This document shows, in pieces, positions 34,186-49,298 of a DNA stretch of 64,000 nt. The notes beneath the pieces are model-generated. The model ran no database searches, had not been told where the DNA came from, and saw only the letters and a list, made by a program, of their open reading frames with translations. Each line of letters starts with the position of its first letter. Position 1 is the first letter of the stretch. The stretch comes from Clitopilus passeckerianus (Eukaryota > Basidiomycota > Agaricomycetes > Agaricales > Entolomataceae), in contig CALYLX010000156.1 in assembly GCA_944990035.1 (NCBI GenBank), forward strand, positions 62,001-126,000. Reading direction: 5' to 3'. The position numbers and the translations under genes were made by a program.

Positions 34186-35030
34186 AGGGCGGATGGTACA
34201 CGAGCACTGGCTTGGCTGCGTCGTCATACCCTTTCATTTTCCTATTATTGACATCACCTGCTTGATTTCGCTATTTGCTTTCTATTGCGCTGTGTCTAGT
34301 CTGTTCTACTCGCTAGTTCTATTGTGTTCCCAGTGATGTTTGGTACACACGAATGAATTCTCAGGCACTGAGTATGGATCTACATGACATGTGTGTTTCG
34401 TTGCTCGCACTTCTTGCGTGGGATTGTCCTCGCTGTCCCCTGTTCAAAATGGTATGACATTGCCTCTCGCGTTCTCGTCGGATATCTCCCTCTATGAGCT
34501 GACAAGAACGAGGGGTTACAGTTCCTGGTGGAGAACGGTGTTGGGCCATGACAAGTGGCGTGCGCAGTTCTCTACGGAACATGGCCTCAATGGTCCAACG
34601 ACGCCGCCGGAGCTGACTTGGATCGGTAGACTCTGCATGGCAAGAGTGGCGTCTCGACCACCTGAATGATCGGCGGGGAAGAGGAGTAAAGACCTGACAT
34701 ACCAGATGCTGTCAGATGGGACTATTCGTAGCAGATGGAACTATTTTAGGGAACGACCATCACCGGTTACTAGATGCAAAAGCTCCATCAGCTATACAGT
34801 ATATGAGCAGACGCAGTAGAGCGAACTAGAACCCTGCATAAATGAATCCAGCTTCGCAGCCGGCGAGGGCTCGCCGGTGAATTCGTGAGGTCGGTCTTTC
34901 AACGGATTGGGCTAATGAATTCCAAGGTGGAAAGAATAGTACAGCGTTGGTATAAGTATAGGGGTCCCATAGGGGGCGTAAAGACCAGAAAGACTTGGAA
35001 AGAACATATAGAACGGAATGGATGATCCAA
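34186..35030. other. Convergent intergenic region
   Basis: No supported gene. On the minus strand 34930-34855 has a short tRNA-like start (AGCCCAATCCGTTGAAAGAC) followed by a perfect 8-base stem, CCGGCGAG with CTCGCCGG, at 34860-34877. It does not fold into a complete tRNA that I can see. Confidence 0.4.
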
Positions 35031-38000
35031 TTATGCGTGCTCAATTGATCCCTTCTCGTCAGATTTCTCATTGGCATGCATCCCCTTTCCTCCATCTTCG
35101 GTGAGTTGGCCAGGGACGAAAGTACCTAGTGCGAGAAAAACAGAGTTGACAGATGACGTGGGTGGATAATTATGGAACATACCTTCACGAAGCTCATTTT
35201 CGGCCGCGAGACGATCCTTGGCTTTAGCGAATTGGGTTCCTGGGACGAATAGCGGTGCATTCTCAAACAGGGCGTCCATTTCTGTGAGTGGCGTTGAGTC
35301 TATGTCTGCGGGGTATAACACATGACCGATCCTCACCTTCCAGACGTCTGCCAGTGGTTTCCTGTGGCGACGAGTGTCAAACCTTATTTCTGGGATTGTT
35401 AAACCTTGTAGGTAAGCGACTTACCGGGTAGAATGACCACACAAATAGGGCACTATCGGAACATAAATGAACTAGACTCTAAGTTCTGAGGCTGCAAGAC
35501 TCACTTCGTATGGCTGCAAATTGCAAACACGAGATCTTGGACAAACAATTAGAGTGATTTAATACATACAACCATATGGGACCTACAGTATCTAGGTGGA
35601 CTTTAGAGTCGAAAGTGGTAATAAACAATGAAATGACTCACTTCCATCCGATAGCTCCGAATGCCTTCGGTGTCACTTGAGCGATAAAGCTAGATAGATC
35701 AAGCTTAAGATCCAGGCCCTACCAAGCAGAAATCACGAAAATTTCTTACAAGTTTGAAAGCCAGGAGGATGAGCTTGTGATGGCCGTGCTCTTCGCTCTT
35801 GTGCGTGTCGAGAAAATTTCGGCGGGGTATGCCCAGGAGAGCGGACCGATACAAGCGGAGAAGAAGAAATTGAATACCCAAGTGCTACATGATGCAATCG
35901 TCAGAGGGAGCATCATAGATATAGCGCAGGACTTACGTTACTAAAGGTGTGCAAGTTCAGCCCTGAATAGCCTCGAGATGAGCTTGAGTGAATTGACACT
36001 TACTGATGAAGATCTATACATAGGGCACGACAAGTCAGCTGGATAGTTCGGCGGCGACAGAATGGTACGCACATAATGAGCCTGGCGGCGCAGGTTCAAT
36101 CAATACATGAATAACACGCAATATAGACACATTCACTCACAGCATCGCTATGGGAGGTTGGGGCGCGGTGAGATGCGGCGTCAAAAAGCGATCTCAAAAG
36201 TACTCACTTATCCACGGTTCCGGGCCATCGTGCCATAAGAATAGACCCTACCACGAATGAAAGCCCAGATGCAATGTTTCCAATAATGAGTGGCCTGCGA
36301 CGACCGGTATGGTCTATCCAGAGCACGCAGCAAGCTTCTCCAATCAAAGCAATCACACTGTTGATTGACTGGAAGAGGAGGATTCGCGTCGGTGTAAAGC
36401 CCATCTGGTCAAAGCCATAGTCAGAGTGTGATGAATGACGATGGTAATCCGCCAAACCGTTTGGAAGATCTGCGAAAGTGTCGTTAGTCACGGACGACCA
36501 AAAGTGAGCTGTACAGTACGCACCGTGGTGGAGTAGTATTGAATAGCGCTGACGCCTAGACGAGTATGAGATAATGTATGTGTGAACGAGATGGGATGGG
36601 ATGCTCGTACCAGTCATCTGTACAGAGAACTGCAAAATATAGCTATCGACGGTGATGTGAGCCAAGGGATTATTGATGAAAAGAAAGGCCACATACCCAA
36701 GGCTGAGGCGACGGAAGTTGCTTGGGACGACGAACAGCTCCTTCCAACTTTTCAAGGCTCAGCAGCGGACGACATATGGATCCCACAGGCACTTACGTAG
36801 ATTCACCAATTTCCTTGGCCTTGTCGATTTCGGCCTGAATATCCTCCATCTGAGAAACGACGAATTGGTCGTTGATGTTTCCCCTAGCATGCAATCGAGC
36901 AAGGGTGTGGCGAGCTAGGGTCCATAGGTTAGCCTTCTTCAGCAACGACGGGCTCCAAACAGACCTTCTTCAAACTTTCCCTTTTCAGCTAGCCATCGCG
37001 GTCTGAAGACAATTTTGAGCGAATAGTGCCGGAAAACGGAAGTCACTTACGACTCGGGCAGGAGCATCACGAATGCAATAAGTGGTAGAGCGGGTATGAT
37101 CTGTGAATGTTTCACCCGAGTTAGTCGTCGTTGCCAGACAGCATACGTTCCTACCTGGATGCCCAAAGGTATTCTCCACTCCGCCTGTTTCCCTGATAGG
37201 CCTGCAGATGTCCCATACGTCTGAGAAAAGATTGTCAATCTCCTGCTCCGTGACGCCTGTAGATGTACTCACAATCCAGGACGCCACGAAAGCTGTCGGT
37301 TGAAACAGGTTAATTACCCCAGAAGACCGAGGGTAGGAAATTGAACTCTACCTCCAATACCCAGCATGAACTGCAACGAGTGGTAAGCAGCTGGAATGGG
37401 TTCTGTAGTTTCGGCTTACCTGCTGAAGGGTCGTGAGCCGACCGCGGATACTGGGATGTGCGATTTCGGCCTGGATGTGGTCAGACGACTGCTTGGGAAG
37501 GATATGGACTCGCATACTTGATATAGAGGTGCGAGGTCGGACATGATACCGACACCAAAACCTGGAAAGGATTAGATGTGAATTATTGAAAGACATCGCT
37601 GGCATACCTGCGAAGAAACGTCCCGAGAGCATGAAGTCCATATTCCTGGCTCCTGTCTGCAGAGCTCCTCCCAAACTAATCGTGGCGTCAGTTGACGTCA
37701 AGGGACACGAACAAGGACTGGACGTACACATAGATTATGGCTCCCATCTGTATGGTCTTGCGTCTTCCAAACCGATCTGCCAAATATGCCACGGGAAACA
37801 TGCCGAAGAAGCTGGAGGACAATCAACACCTGAGTTCGTTGGGCAGGAGAATATAACTAACCATCCGAGGACTACCAGCTTCGGTCAGACGAAGGTCGCG
37901 TATTACAAGTCTGAAGGACGTACCGAAAATACTGGCGATTAAACCTTGGAGATCAGGATTGTTGAAGCGACTTCCCATGGTATTCTGAGGATCAAAGTCA

Positions 38001-38277
38001 CGAAGTGAAGCAGGACGTCCAAAATATCCGCGACTCACCTGGAAATCCTTTGCGGGCAGAACCCCGGCGATAACACCAAGATCATAACCAAAGATGATAG
38101 AGCCAAGACCTGCGAAGGCGTGGAGTCAGTATGTCTACTTTCCACTGAAGGCAAATGGAAGACGTACTGGCGAACAAGCCACATAGCCAAGTATAAACCT
38201 TCGGCGGCAGAGACATCGTGGTAGCCTTCGCTGAGGGAGGAGGCGACAGTCAGCTGAGCCTTCAACGTCTTTGACAT
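35031..38277 (-). CDS. MFS sugar transporter (sugar porter family)
   Basis: A gene of many short exons starting MSKTLKAQLTVASSLSEGYH at 38277. In order it shows GSIIFGYDLGVIAGVLPAKD (helix 1), FPVAYLADRFGRRKT (DxxGRR loop), APLYQAEIAHPSIRGRL, LLPESPRWL, a second loop WIDHTGRRRPL, GPLSWAYPAEIFSTRTRAKS, and PE-TTGR rejoined across an intron near 35430-35366. The tail is STPLTEMDALFENAPLF. These are the signatures of a 12-helix sugar/H+ symporter in the plasma membrane. The 3' end is a TAA at 35031-35033. It lies 311 bases downstream of the GH51 gene on the same strand, which fits uptake of pentoses or hexoses freed from hemicellulose, but the substrate cannot be read from sequence. Confidence 0.88.
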
Positions 38278-38587
38278 GGGGTTTTATCTGGATAAATACT
38301 CAAGCCTGTTCGTGGAGAACGATGGTTAACCGGTAGGCGGGATGAGGCGGGCCGGCGAAAAACCACACATGACCGACGGATCGGCCTATTTTATCGCCCA
38401 GCGAGGCGGTTGGTGGGGTTCGTATTGACGCCTCTTTCTCCTTGCCCCGCAAACCGTGTCCCACGGGGAACCATAATAAGGTACAGCACCCGATCCTCGC
38501 ACATTCCGCGGCTTTGCTGAACCAACAACTCGACAAGGCAGATAACATGGTTTGCATTCAAGGACGTGGTAGTAGGGAAAAACATGC

Positions 38588-41034
<2,447 letters not shown>

Positions 41035-41618
41035 TCAAAGCTTCGGATGTTCTTCTTGTCCTTCGTCAAAGACGTTCAAGGTCCAAAAGCCAATCAACCT
41101 ATGTGGAATTTGTCGATCTACCCATTGTCGAGAATGGAGATCTTTATGACCAAAAACCCGGCCCGCCGGACGACGGGACGCCCACCTGGTTGCCAGTTGT
41201 GCTGGGTAGCTCGGACCGTCGGGATAATGGATCAGCAGGCTTGGGCGGGTGCAGAGATAACAGGGGAAAAGATTCCTGCTAAGCCACTGAGGCAACGTCG
41301 CGTCCTGTGTGCTCCGAGGAGGGAAAGTCGTACCCATTGATGCTGGTAGTCGTCAAAGCGATCAGACGGACGTTCCTTGGAACTTGTACGTTGCGGTCAA
41401 CAACCCCAAACACTCTTAGTACTGGTATTTGCGTGATGTCGGCCTGTCTGGGGTCGGGCACGAGGCGAACAGGGACAAGACAGAGAAGTGGTATAACGAG
41501 AGCGAAGATTGCATTATATACATATGGCTAAATTACAGCGGTATATTTTACTGCCCTAGCGTCCCAGGAAAAAAACCAAGTACTAGTATAGCCCCATATA
41601 CCAGGACCGTCACTTTTG

Positions 41619-43601
41619 TTACGACACTTCATGGTTCCCTGTCTTTGCATTTGGATCCTGACCCCACAAAAAATTCCACACACTAGGCAGTATTTTAGCT
41701 TTCGGCGGCAACTCGATACCCAGGGGGAACGAAAACATGTCGTCGGGGTCGTATTTTTGTTTCAGCTGCTGGAGCTTTGGGTAGTGTTTGCCGTAGTATA
41801 GGTATTGCCCTACAAGACAGACAAAGAGAGAGAGAGGGATGTGCATGAGAAGGTGGGTAACTGAGGATGAGGAAGGGTAAGACTTACAATTCTGCAACCT
41901 GTCGTCGAGGTAGTTGGGGTAGGCGCCGTAGTTCCAGCCTGGTGGGCTGTTGGATATTATGTTGTTGAATAGGCCTAGTAAGAACAATTTAGGAAAGGAA
42001 GCGGATAATCGAGAAGAAAAGGGCTTACGATCAAGGTACTCGTAGGCAACATCTTCCGAAGGTAGTTGAGGTTCCTCGTCGAGAGCATTGCACTCGAACG
42101 TGTACAGTGTATCCCTATGCGCAAATGCACTATCATCCAACTCGACAGCATTAACAGCCGAGTTCGGACCACCATACAACTCCAGAATACAGCTTGACGG
42201 CTAAATTCGCAAAAGCTTGTCAGATCCTTCCACCGCTCCCATCCAACCAAAAGCACTTACCAAAGGAAAACTAAACGCATCCTCCCCAAAAAACCCAACC
42301 AACGCCTCAACTGCCCCCCTCGTCAACGGGCTCCCCTCCGGCGCCATCAACGACTTCACATAAAACGGCACCGACGGCAACTCCGTCTCCTTCAACGAAT
42401 GGCTCCCCGTAAACTTCCCCATCAAATAAAGTGTATGTATCCACGTCCCCGTCTTCAGCTCAATATCATAGCTGACCGGAAAACTATCCAGCAGGGGCTT
42501 CATGACGTCGTAGAGTCCATTGTATTCGGCGTGCCACCCGCCCATGATGAAGACCCGTACGCGGCCCAGGGCACGCCCGGGGGCGATGACGAGGTTCATA
42601 CCGAGGTGAGAGGGGATGGAGCTGAGGACGAAGGATTGGTAGGCGAGGATGGAGGTGGTGGCTGAGGAGGTGGGGAGGTCCCATTTGTAGGTGAAGTAGG
42701 TCACGGTTGGGGGTGCGGGGAAGGTTTGGAAGGTGAAGGAGGTGGTTATTCCGTATGAGCCTCCTGCGCCTCTCATTGCCTATAGAAGAGGATTAGTTGA
42801 AGGAAGAGAGGGAGGAGAGGAGAGAGAGGCTTACCCAGAAGAGATCTGGATTTTCTTGCTTTGAAGCTGTGACGATGGTGCCGTTTGCTAGAACGACCTC
42901 CATCGATTTTATCCGATCAAGCGTGAGTCCCCACATCCTATTCGTATATCCAGAACCACCATATGCTAGAGCAAACAATGTCAGATGGGGGTGACAGGAA
43001 GGAGAGGAGAAAGCAGACATACAAGCATGACCACCAAGACCAACATCTGGGCACGTTCCATGTGGCAGCGCTCTCCCAGCATCGTTCAGCTTGAGAGCAA
43101 CTGTCCCAAGCTTGTTGCCAGGTCCAATGACGGCAATGCCCGTCTCTGGGTCGACCTCAATGCCAGAAAGGTTCTTGAGGTCGATGACAACATCCCCACT
43201 CTTGCGGCCACCAAGGCTGTTTCCGATGTAGGAATGCTAAAAGCAAATCACATAAATGACAAGCAAACGTTGTTGTAGCGAGATGACGTACCCCTCCAGA
43301 ACGGGCTACTACATGCACGCCCTCCGCTTTTGCCAGCTGGACTATTGCAGCGACCTCTTGGGCATTTGCAGGGTACGTAATGGCAGCAGGCTGGTGTGGG
43401 TACCGTGAATTATCTGAGCCATCTGGTGAGCAATCACACAAACAACAAGCGATGAAAGGACCTACAAACTTTCCCAGCTTCCGGATACCCATCATCCCCA
43501 GGAAACAAAGTTTTTATCCCAGCACTTCTCAAGTTACTCTGCAGCAACCCCGCCTTCACGAGCCCAAGCCCCAAAAAAGCCCCAATAAACCGTAGAAGCA
43601 T
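41619..43601 (-). CDS. Secreted AA7-like FAD oxidase (bicovalent flavin, BBE domain)
   Basis: Starts MLLRFIGAFLGLGLVKAG at 43601, a signal peptide. The FAD-binding part shows QPAAITYPANAQEVAAIVQ, VARSGG joined by splicing to HSY (8-alpha histidyl site), and HGTCPDVGLGGHA, whose Cys is the expected 6-S-cysteinyl site. YGGSGYTNRMWGLTLD and MRGAGGSYGITTSFTF follow. The C-terminal berberine-bridge segment is YPNYLDDRLQN-...-YDPDDMFSFPLGIEL. Two covalent links are typical of gluco- and chito-oligosaccharide oxidases in AA7, which oxidise sugar ends and make hydrogen peroxide. Alternatives are berberine-bridge-like alkaloid or terpenoid oxidases. The stop is TAA at 41619-41621. Confidence 0.9.
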
Positions 43602-44127
43602 GGAAAATCTTGGGGGGTCCGTCGTGATAGTTGTTGGTCCTTATGTATGGAAACCCACAGCCATCCCCTGCCGAGCCTGGACGTTACTGAAGAGCGGAAA
43701 TGTTGCTTGTCGCCGTGAGTTGAGCGCTGCCATCAATGTTGGGTCGAAACCTTGATGAGAGGTTGTATGAAGCATAGCCACGTCACGTGGAGAGCGTGGC
43801 GAGACGCGTCGGGACGCGTCGAGAGGTAGCCAGGTGCTGTGAACGACGGGGAGGAGGGAGTTGAGGCCTTCCAAACCTCCTCCTTAAGTTGCTAGGGGAG
43901 TACGAGCCCGAGTGCTTTATCCCTTGGAGCTCCCCTAAACAAACGAGAGCCCAGCAGCCTATATGGAGTACCTTACCCAACAACGTATGCTTCACAACGC
44001 CTGGACCGGAACATAACCGTGCACTTCAAGGGTGACAGCTGCTATGCAGCCCAATAATTATTACCAGTAGATATAAAAGCGTCAGTATAGTCTATGCTAG
44101 CGATACAACACCACCAAACCAAAACGT
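43602..44127. other. Intergenic between AA7 oxidase and cyclophilin
   Basis: Probable promoter of the AA7 gene and terminator of the cyclophilin gene. A CACGTCACGTGG palindrome-like string lies at about 43779-43790. It contains an E-box CACGTG, but its role is unproven. Confidence 0.4.
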
Positions 44128-45020
44128 CTAGCAAGTGCCTGAAGCAGTGATCGTCACAACGGCCCTCGGTGTACCACTTGACGTTCCCTGCTTCTCAATG
44201 GTTTTGACGAGGTCCAGTCCGTCTACGACCTCGCCGAAGACGCAGTGCTTGCCGTCGAGCTGGAGAAGAATTGTCAGTTAGAGGTCCGTGTGGGAGTGTG
44301 AGAGACGGCGTACCCAGCTAGTCACGGCGGTGGTAATGAAGAACTAAATTATTCAAGATCCGTCAGCAGACTATCAAACGGGGCGAGGAGAACGAACGAA
44401 CCTGTGAGCCATTAGTGTTAGGACCAGCATTAGCCATAGAAAGGAGCCCCGGTCGTGTATGCTTCGCCTTAAAGTTCTCATCTACGAACAAATCCCAGAT
44501 TCAGCTCTCATTTGCCCAACACCAACAAACGCCCACTCACCAGCAAACTTCGGCCCATAAATCGAGCGTCCACCAGTGCCATTATGGTTGGTGAAGTCTC
44601 CACCCTGAATCATGAACTATACGCAGGGGTTAGCGTGGGTTTATCAGAAACGACGACCTAATGCTCACTCCAGGAATGATGCGATGGAAATGGCTATCCT
44701 TGTATCCGAATCCGTGCTGCCCAGTGGCGAGTTCACGGAAGTTCTTGGTTGTTCTGGGGACTAGGTCGTCGTAGAGTTTCATGGTGATACGGCCGGCGTG
44801 TTGCTTGTTGATTGCGACGTCGAACTAGAGGGTTAAGAACGGGTCAGCAAAGCTCCAGTGCTCGCAGAACACTGCGCGGGAAGCAACACGTACGAAAACG
44901 TTTGCCCTACAAAAAATGACATGTCAGCACAGACTTCTGGTGGATGACGCCAGTCGAAAAAACTCACATTTGGTTGCCAGCAGAGGCTGTAGACATGAAG
45001 CGGCGCAAGAACGAGGCCAT
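44128..45020 (-). CDS. Cyclophilin-type peptidyl-prolyl isomerase, possibly mitochondrial
   Basis: Start ATG at 45020: [17 protein letters not shown], an Arg/Ser-rich leader, then [20 protein letters not shown], the start of a classic single-domain cyclophilin. [38 protein letters not shown] and [12 protein letters not shown] give the full active site (R, F, M, Q, W region). The end is ASGTC, stop at 44128-44130. Exon 2 is only 13 bases (44906-44894) and is needed to make MANVF. The leader suggests mitochondrial import. The alternative is cytosolic use of the inner Met. Cyclophilins catalyse proline isomerisation and bind cyclosporin. Confidence 0.93.
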
Positions 45021-46924
45021 TTTTGTATAAGTCGGGTCAGACAGGATTGACAGCGAGCACAAGGTCGTGGTGGTGCAGAAGCAACAAAAGTCGAGTACCA
45101 CGTCGGCAGTGAAGGAAGAAAAAGTTATGGCAAGGGACGAAATGAGGTCAGTAAGTCACGTGCTCCGCTCCGGTAATCTCTCCGGCTAATGGAGGAATCT
45201 CAGGCTTACCGGTTTCGTCGACTTCAGCTCTCGTATTCGAGGAGGTTTTGTTTTGAGGAGCGACAGTTAACTGCGCTCGGCGAGATGTCACCTTCGTTCA
45301 AGGGCGCCAAACCCTACATCTCTCGAGAGGTATATATACATCTGCGGGACCTTTCCATTCTTAACAGCCCTCATTAGCAACGGCACCCTAAATTCTATAG
45401 AACTCCCTATTAGTATGAAGGTCCCAAAAACAAATGCACCCCCGGACCCTCCCTCCCTCGTGTCAGTGACCCAAGCCGTTATAGATGATAGATGATAGAT
45501 GATTGGACCTTGAGATCGTACCACAATGCAATGCAATCAGGTATCCATATCCCATGGGCCATATGTCCAAACACTCGAAACTCAGCGGAAACAGCCGCCC
45601 AGAAGGACAGACCGAATCGCGAGGTTTCGGCGATACGCAGCTCAAGGCCTTAGATATGGACGTGGCCACTGCGGTGGAGCTGGCCTCGCCTTCGGTTGCT
45701 GAAATTGTGTGTTCTGGAGATGCACGATAGAATTTCTCGGTTGCTGTCAAAAGAAACATCAGAATCGGCGGATGTTTTTGTGCGGATCCCCTGGTTTATG
45801 AGAGATAACATTTCGCTGATATGATCCTAAATACCTTTCATGGGTTGTTTGCGACGCTTCCTGTAAGTTTTATACCTCTTCCGAAGTCTAAAACACTCGG
45901 GGCCGATGTACCTTCGTGTCTTCAGCCCAAAATTTGCGTCCGATATGTGCGTTTGACGAAGAAGCAATTCTAGATTGAAAAGCAACAAAGCTTCGAAACC
46001 TCACATAGGTTAAACCTTAACTCCTCAAAATTCCCCCGGTCGCTATCTCTGGCTACTCATCAGAATGCCAGAAGCAAGCTGCGCACTGGCCATGACCCCG
46101 GTCAAGATCACAACCCCTCCAGGAAGCGCGAGTGTCCCCGTTCCATGAATGGGACTTGTCTAAATATTGCGTCTTCGTTTTGGCAGATATATCGATTGCG
46201 GTGCACGCACATTGGAACCCATAAGCGCTTATTTCCGTTATCTTCTGGAGGTGCTGAGATTAGATTATTGCCAATGGCTAGCGGATGATGGGAGCCCCTG
46301 TTCCCTCCGCTTGCTCTCCAAGTATATCAGCTGGTTTGGAGTATAGCAGGCTCCCGATATCTCTATTCACTCGACGGAGCACACCTTCTTCACAGTGGTG
46401 AGCCTACTCAATAGGTTGCTCCAATTTCAATGGCGAAGGCGACCTCTCAATCGCCAGTCATTCAAATCGTACCTGTCAAGCTGCAGCAGAATGCCCGACT
46501 CCACAAATATGACAGGCCCCCGACGTGACCAAGATGGGTGACAGCCGGATAGTGCCCATGAATAACGGACTTAGCGTCTATTTTTCAATTTACCGTTCCC
46601 CATTTGCCCAGCAATCCTGCCATGAGTCTCTAAGGAATTGATGAGATGTTATGTAGCAGCGCATATGATCATCGGAGGGGACCCAATTAGGTATCCCAAC
46701 TGCCCTCGTCTGAGTTAACCCAGAGAACCGCAGGAACGAGGGGGCAAACCCCAGGCTACCCTCGACTGGCGAATTACAAACGGCATGTCGCTTGGACGAC
46801 TCAAGCAACCTGGGATAATCGTCGCTGATGATCATGATTATCCGCCGGCGAAACGAGGTAGTACAGAGTAGCATCTACATATTGTCAAACTCGAGAACGT
46901 TCGTCTAAGAGCTGCCTACGGATG
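45021..46924. other. Long gene-free stretch
   Basis: Only short frames without motifs. A small run of ATAGATG-like units sits at 45481-45500, too short to call a satellite. I see no transposon ends or RNA gene. Confidence 0.45.
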
Positions 46925-48040
46925 TCATTCGGCGCGAGTTAAGCCCCAACCGTGCACCGTCGATCTTATTGACTCCTCCCCCGAGTCTTCTGGGAACATG
47001 GGCTGCAGCGAGAACTGTCAGAGTGGCTCGAATGAAGGGGAAATGTGGAGCGTACCGGGAAGGTCGTAGTCAGTACCTCTTCGCATGACCATCCTCTTGA
47101 TCTCGCTAATTCAAAGAATTCCATATCTTTGTGGGCGAGGTGCGGCCTATGATGGCTGTAGAACACGAGAACGCGAGGCACAAAGCCTGGTACTGTCGAT
47201 GCTAATGCGGATTCACATGTTTCAAGCAACGCTTTGTGCTTTGGGCGGTATCCGGTAAGTCTTGAGACAAGCTTCGAATGCGACAACCAAGGCTTACCTG
47301 AGAGTGATTGAATATGAGATCTGACAGAATTATCAGCTCAAACTTCGGTGTATCCTTGGTCTCTGCCGTAAGTGCCGCAAGTAAATCATCAACTTTGCGG
47401 CCCCAGATGTATCCCTTCGCCGCCGGTCAGAGTGAATCCGAGTATATTCGAGGCAACCTTACCTGGACCGCGACGTTGCCGCATTCTTCTGGACTCAAGT
47501 TAGCTGCCGCATTATGCGAGATGTTCTCGATGAGCGCGTCATCTGGGTAATCTGTTGCGACGACCTGTCAATTGAGAATCGTCAATCCTACGCAAGGTTG
47601 CGCAAAATGGGAGGTGATTACCTTTCTCGCTCCGTTTTTGGCCGTAACAATGCTTGGGAGGGCACCTCCTGCTCCAAGCTCTAGAACGTTCAGATTCTGA
47701 TAGAGAGCGCGGTTGGTATCGAGATACGAAGCAAGAGCCCTTGATGCATTCCATCTACATCCTGGAAAGATCGGTATTGAATCAACACCCTCAGAAATTT
47801 TCGAACATACAGATAATGGCCCCATAAAGGATGTGCCCCGACTAGTCTGATCTCTATCTTTGTCCAACCGTCACCGGTCAAAGTCTGCTGATCCCTTTCG
47901 TAAGTTGCATGCGTTGCTTCAGGAGTTGGGGGGCGCGGTGGCTCCTGTAACAGGTGAATCTAACCGGGTCCTTCTGAACGTTGTGAGAATAAACTTACTG
48001 TGAACACAGCGTCAAGGGAGAACCCGTCTTCATCAGCCAT
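46925..48040 (-). CDS. EFM7: EFM7/Nnt1-type protein methyltransferase
   Basis: Start MADEDGFSLDAVFT at 48040 (exon 1 ends at 47999). The protein continues EPPRPPTPEATHATYERD, then LVGAHPLWGHYLWNASR (the family-typical WGHYLWN block). The SAM-binding motif follows as VLELGAGGALPSIV-...-VVATDYPDDALIENI. Next come GYIWGRKVDDLL and FELIILSDLIFNHSQ. The end is MFPEDSGEESIRSTVHGWG, TGA at 46925-46927. In yeast EFM7 methylates the N-terminal Gly and Lys-2 of translation elongation factor 1A. The same reaction is inferred here from motif likeness along the whole length. Confidence 0.88.
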
Positions 48041-48428
48041 CTTCTTCTACCGAACCCAGGATTTGACAGATCGTGGTGGTTGTTATCTACGAAAGTTTCT
48101 TCGGTCTCGCGTCCCTTCAGTGCCTAGAATTGCCATATTTAGATGGGAACAAACTTTGGTCTACAATGGCGGGCCTTTTGACCTTAGAACGAATCAAGTA
48201 CAAATACCCATATTGGGGTGCCATCCTGATGGCCTGATGGACAGCTTGTGCCATTCGAGAAGGCAACTTGACGAGAACCAGGCCAGATTGCTTAATGGAA
48301 TATCATGACTCAGGCTCTGGACCAACAAAAATGCCTTGCGAAGATAATTAGGATATGTAGAGAAGCATAAAGTCGAACACGAAAGCCGATCACTACTGTA
48401 CAGTGTAGACGATGCATGAGAACAGTCA

Positions 48429-49298
48429 CTAAATAGAACCGGGCAAACGATCGATGCAAAGCTTTATAGCTCGAAGTGATCCAAGCTTATCATAATTTGA
48501 CTGCTTGCAACCTTCTTCAGCACATTTTGCGCCCCAGCAGGCAATGGCCTCTGGCCATTCCTCCATCTCTAAGCCGATGATAGTATCCCCCAGTGGCCTC
48601 TGATCCATCTCGTGCACCATCCTCCACTTGAGCTCCCGCCAGGTGTGGTTATCCGACACAATCCCGCATGCTCGGCAAAATCGCTCTCTTGTGTTACCGG
48701 CCTCGAATGCTTCCTCCGTGTCTAGGAGCTCCTGGAACTCGTCTCTTCGTCTTCTGTGCAGATGTAGTAACCGGAGTAGATCTTTGCACGGAATCCGTTC
48801 CAGCGCTGCTTGGATGTCTTCATCGTAAAGATTAAGCCTCAAGGTGTGCATGGAAGTGATCCTAGCTTCTTCCGTCCAACCATATCGACATGCTATCCCG
48901 TAAGCTCGGATCGGATCCTCAAGGCACATAGGGGCCGTGATTGCGTAGCGCAAGACAGATAATGGTCCAAGTGCGCCCCACCGCTCAGCCAGTCCAATCG
49001 CTGCCTCCAACTCGTCAAATGACTCGCATCTCGGTGTCTCCAGACCGCTGATCAGGCGAAGCAACCTTTCGACCACTTTTTCCTCCTCATCAAACACCAG
49101 GTTGACTCGACCATTTAAGCTCGCGGCCGTATCGTCAGAGTTCGCTTCCTTCTGCTGAAGTAGGGTCGTTGTATTTCGAAGGACGTAAGAGGGTAGGCGA
49201 TATAAAGTGTCTCGGCAACGTAAAACGATGTCAGAGTTAGGTGAGTTGAATGCAGGGTGGACATGGTCGACTGTGTTCTCTTGCTTGGGGCTGGCCAT
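48429..49298 (-). CDS. BTB/POZ-like protein, single exon
   Basis: 289 residues, ATG at 49298, TAG at 48429-48431. AFNSPNSDIVLRCRDTLYRL and the helix after it match the start of fungal BTB/POZ-like domains. A long helical region follows with SLNGRVNLVFDEEEKVVERL and a C-terminal Cys-containing block (RFCRACGIVSDNHTWRELKW). The gene next door at 49877-50877 shares all these blocks, including RRPLGDT or QRPLGDT and EEWPEA or AEWPEA. BTB domains mediate dimerisation and often adaptor roles. The partner is unknown. Confidence 0.82.
   Translation of the reverse strand: MASPKQENTVDHVHPAFNSPNSDIVLRCRDTLYRLPSYVLRNTTTLLQQKEANSDDTAASLNGRVNLVFDEEEKVVERLLRLISGLETPRCESFDELEAAIGLAERWGALGPLSVLRYAITAPMCLEDPIRAYGIACRYGWTEEARITSMHTLRLNLYDEDIQAALERIPCKDLLRLLHLHRRRRDEFQELLDTEEAFEAGNTRERFCRACGIVSDNHTWRELKWRMVHEMDQRPLGDTIIGLEMEEWPEAIACWGAKCAEEGCKQSNYDKLGSLRAIKLCIDRLPGSI

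Noticed and set aside
45481..45500. Short ATAGATG-type tandem repeat
   Set aside because: About three units only, common by chance and not a satellite or CRISPR.
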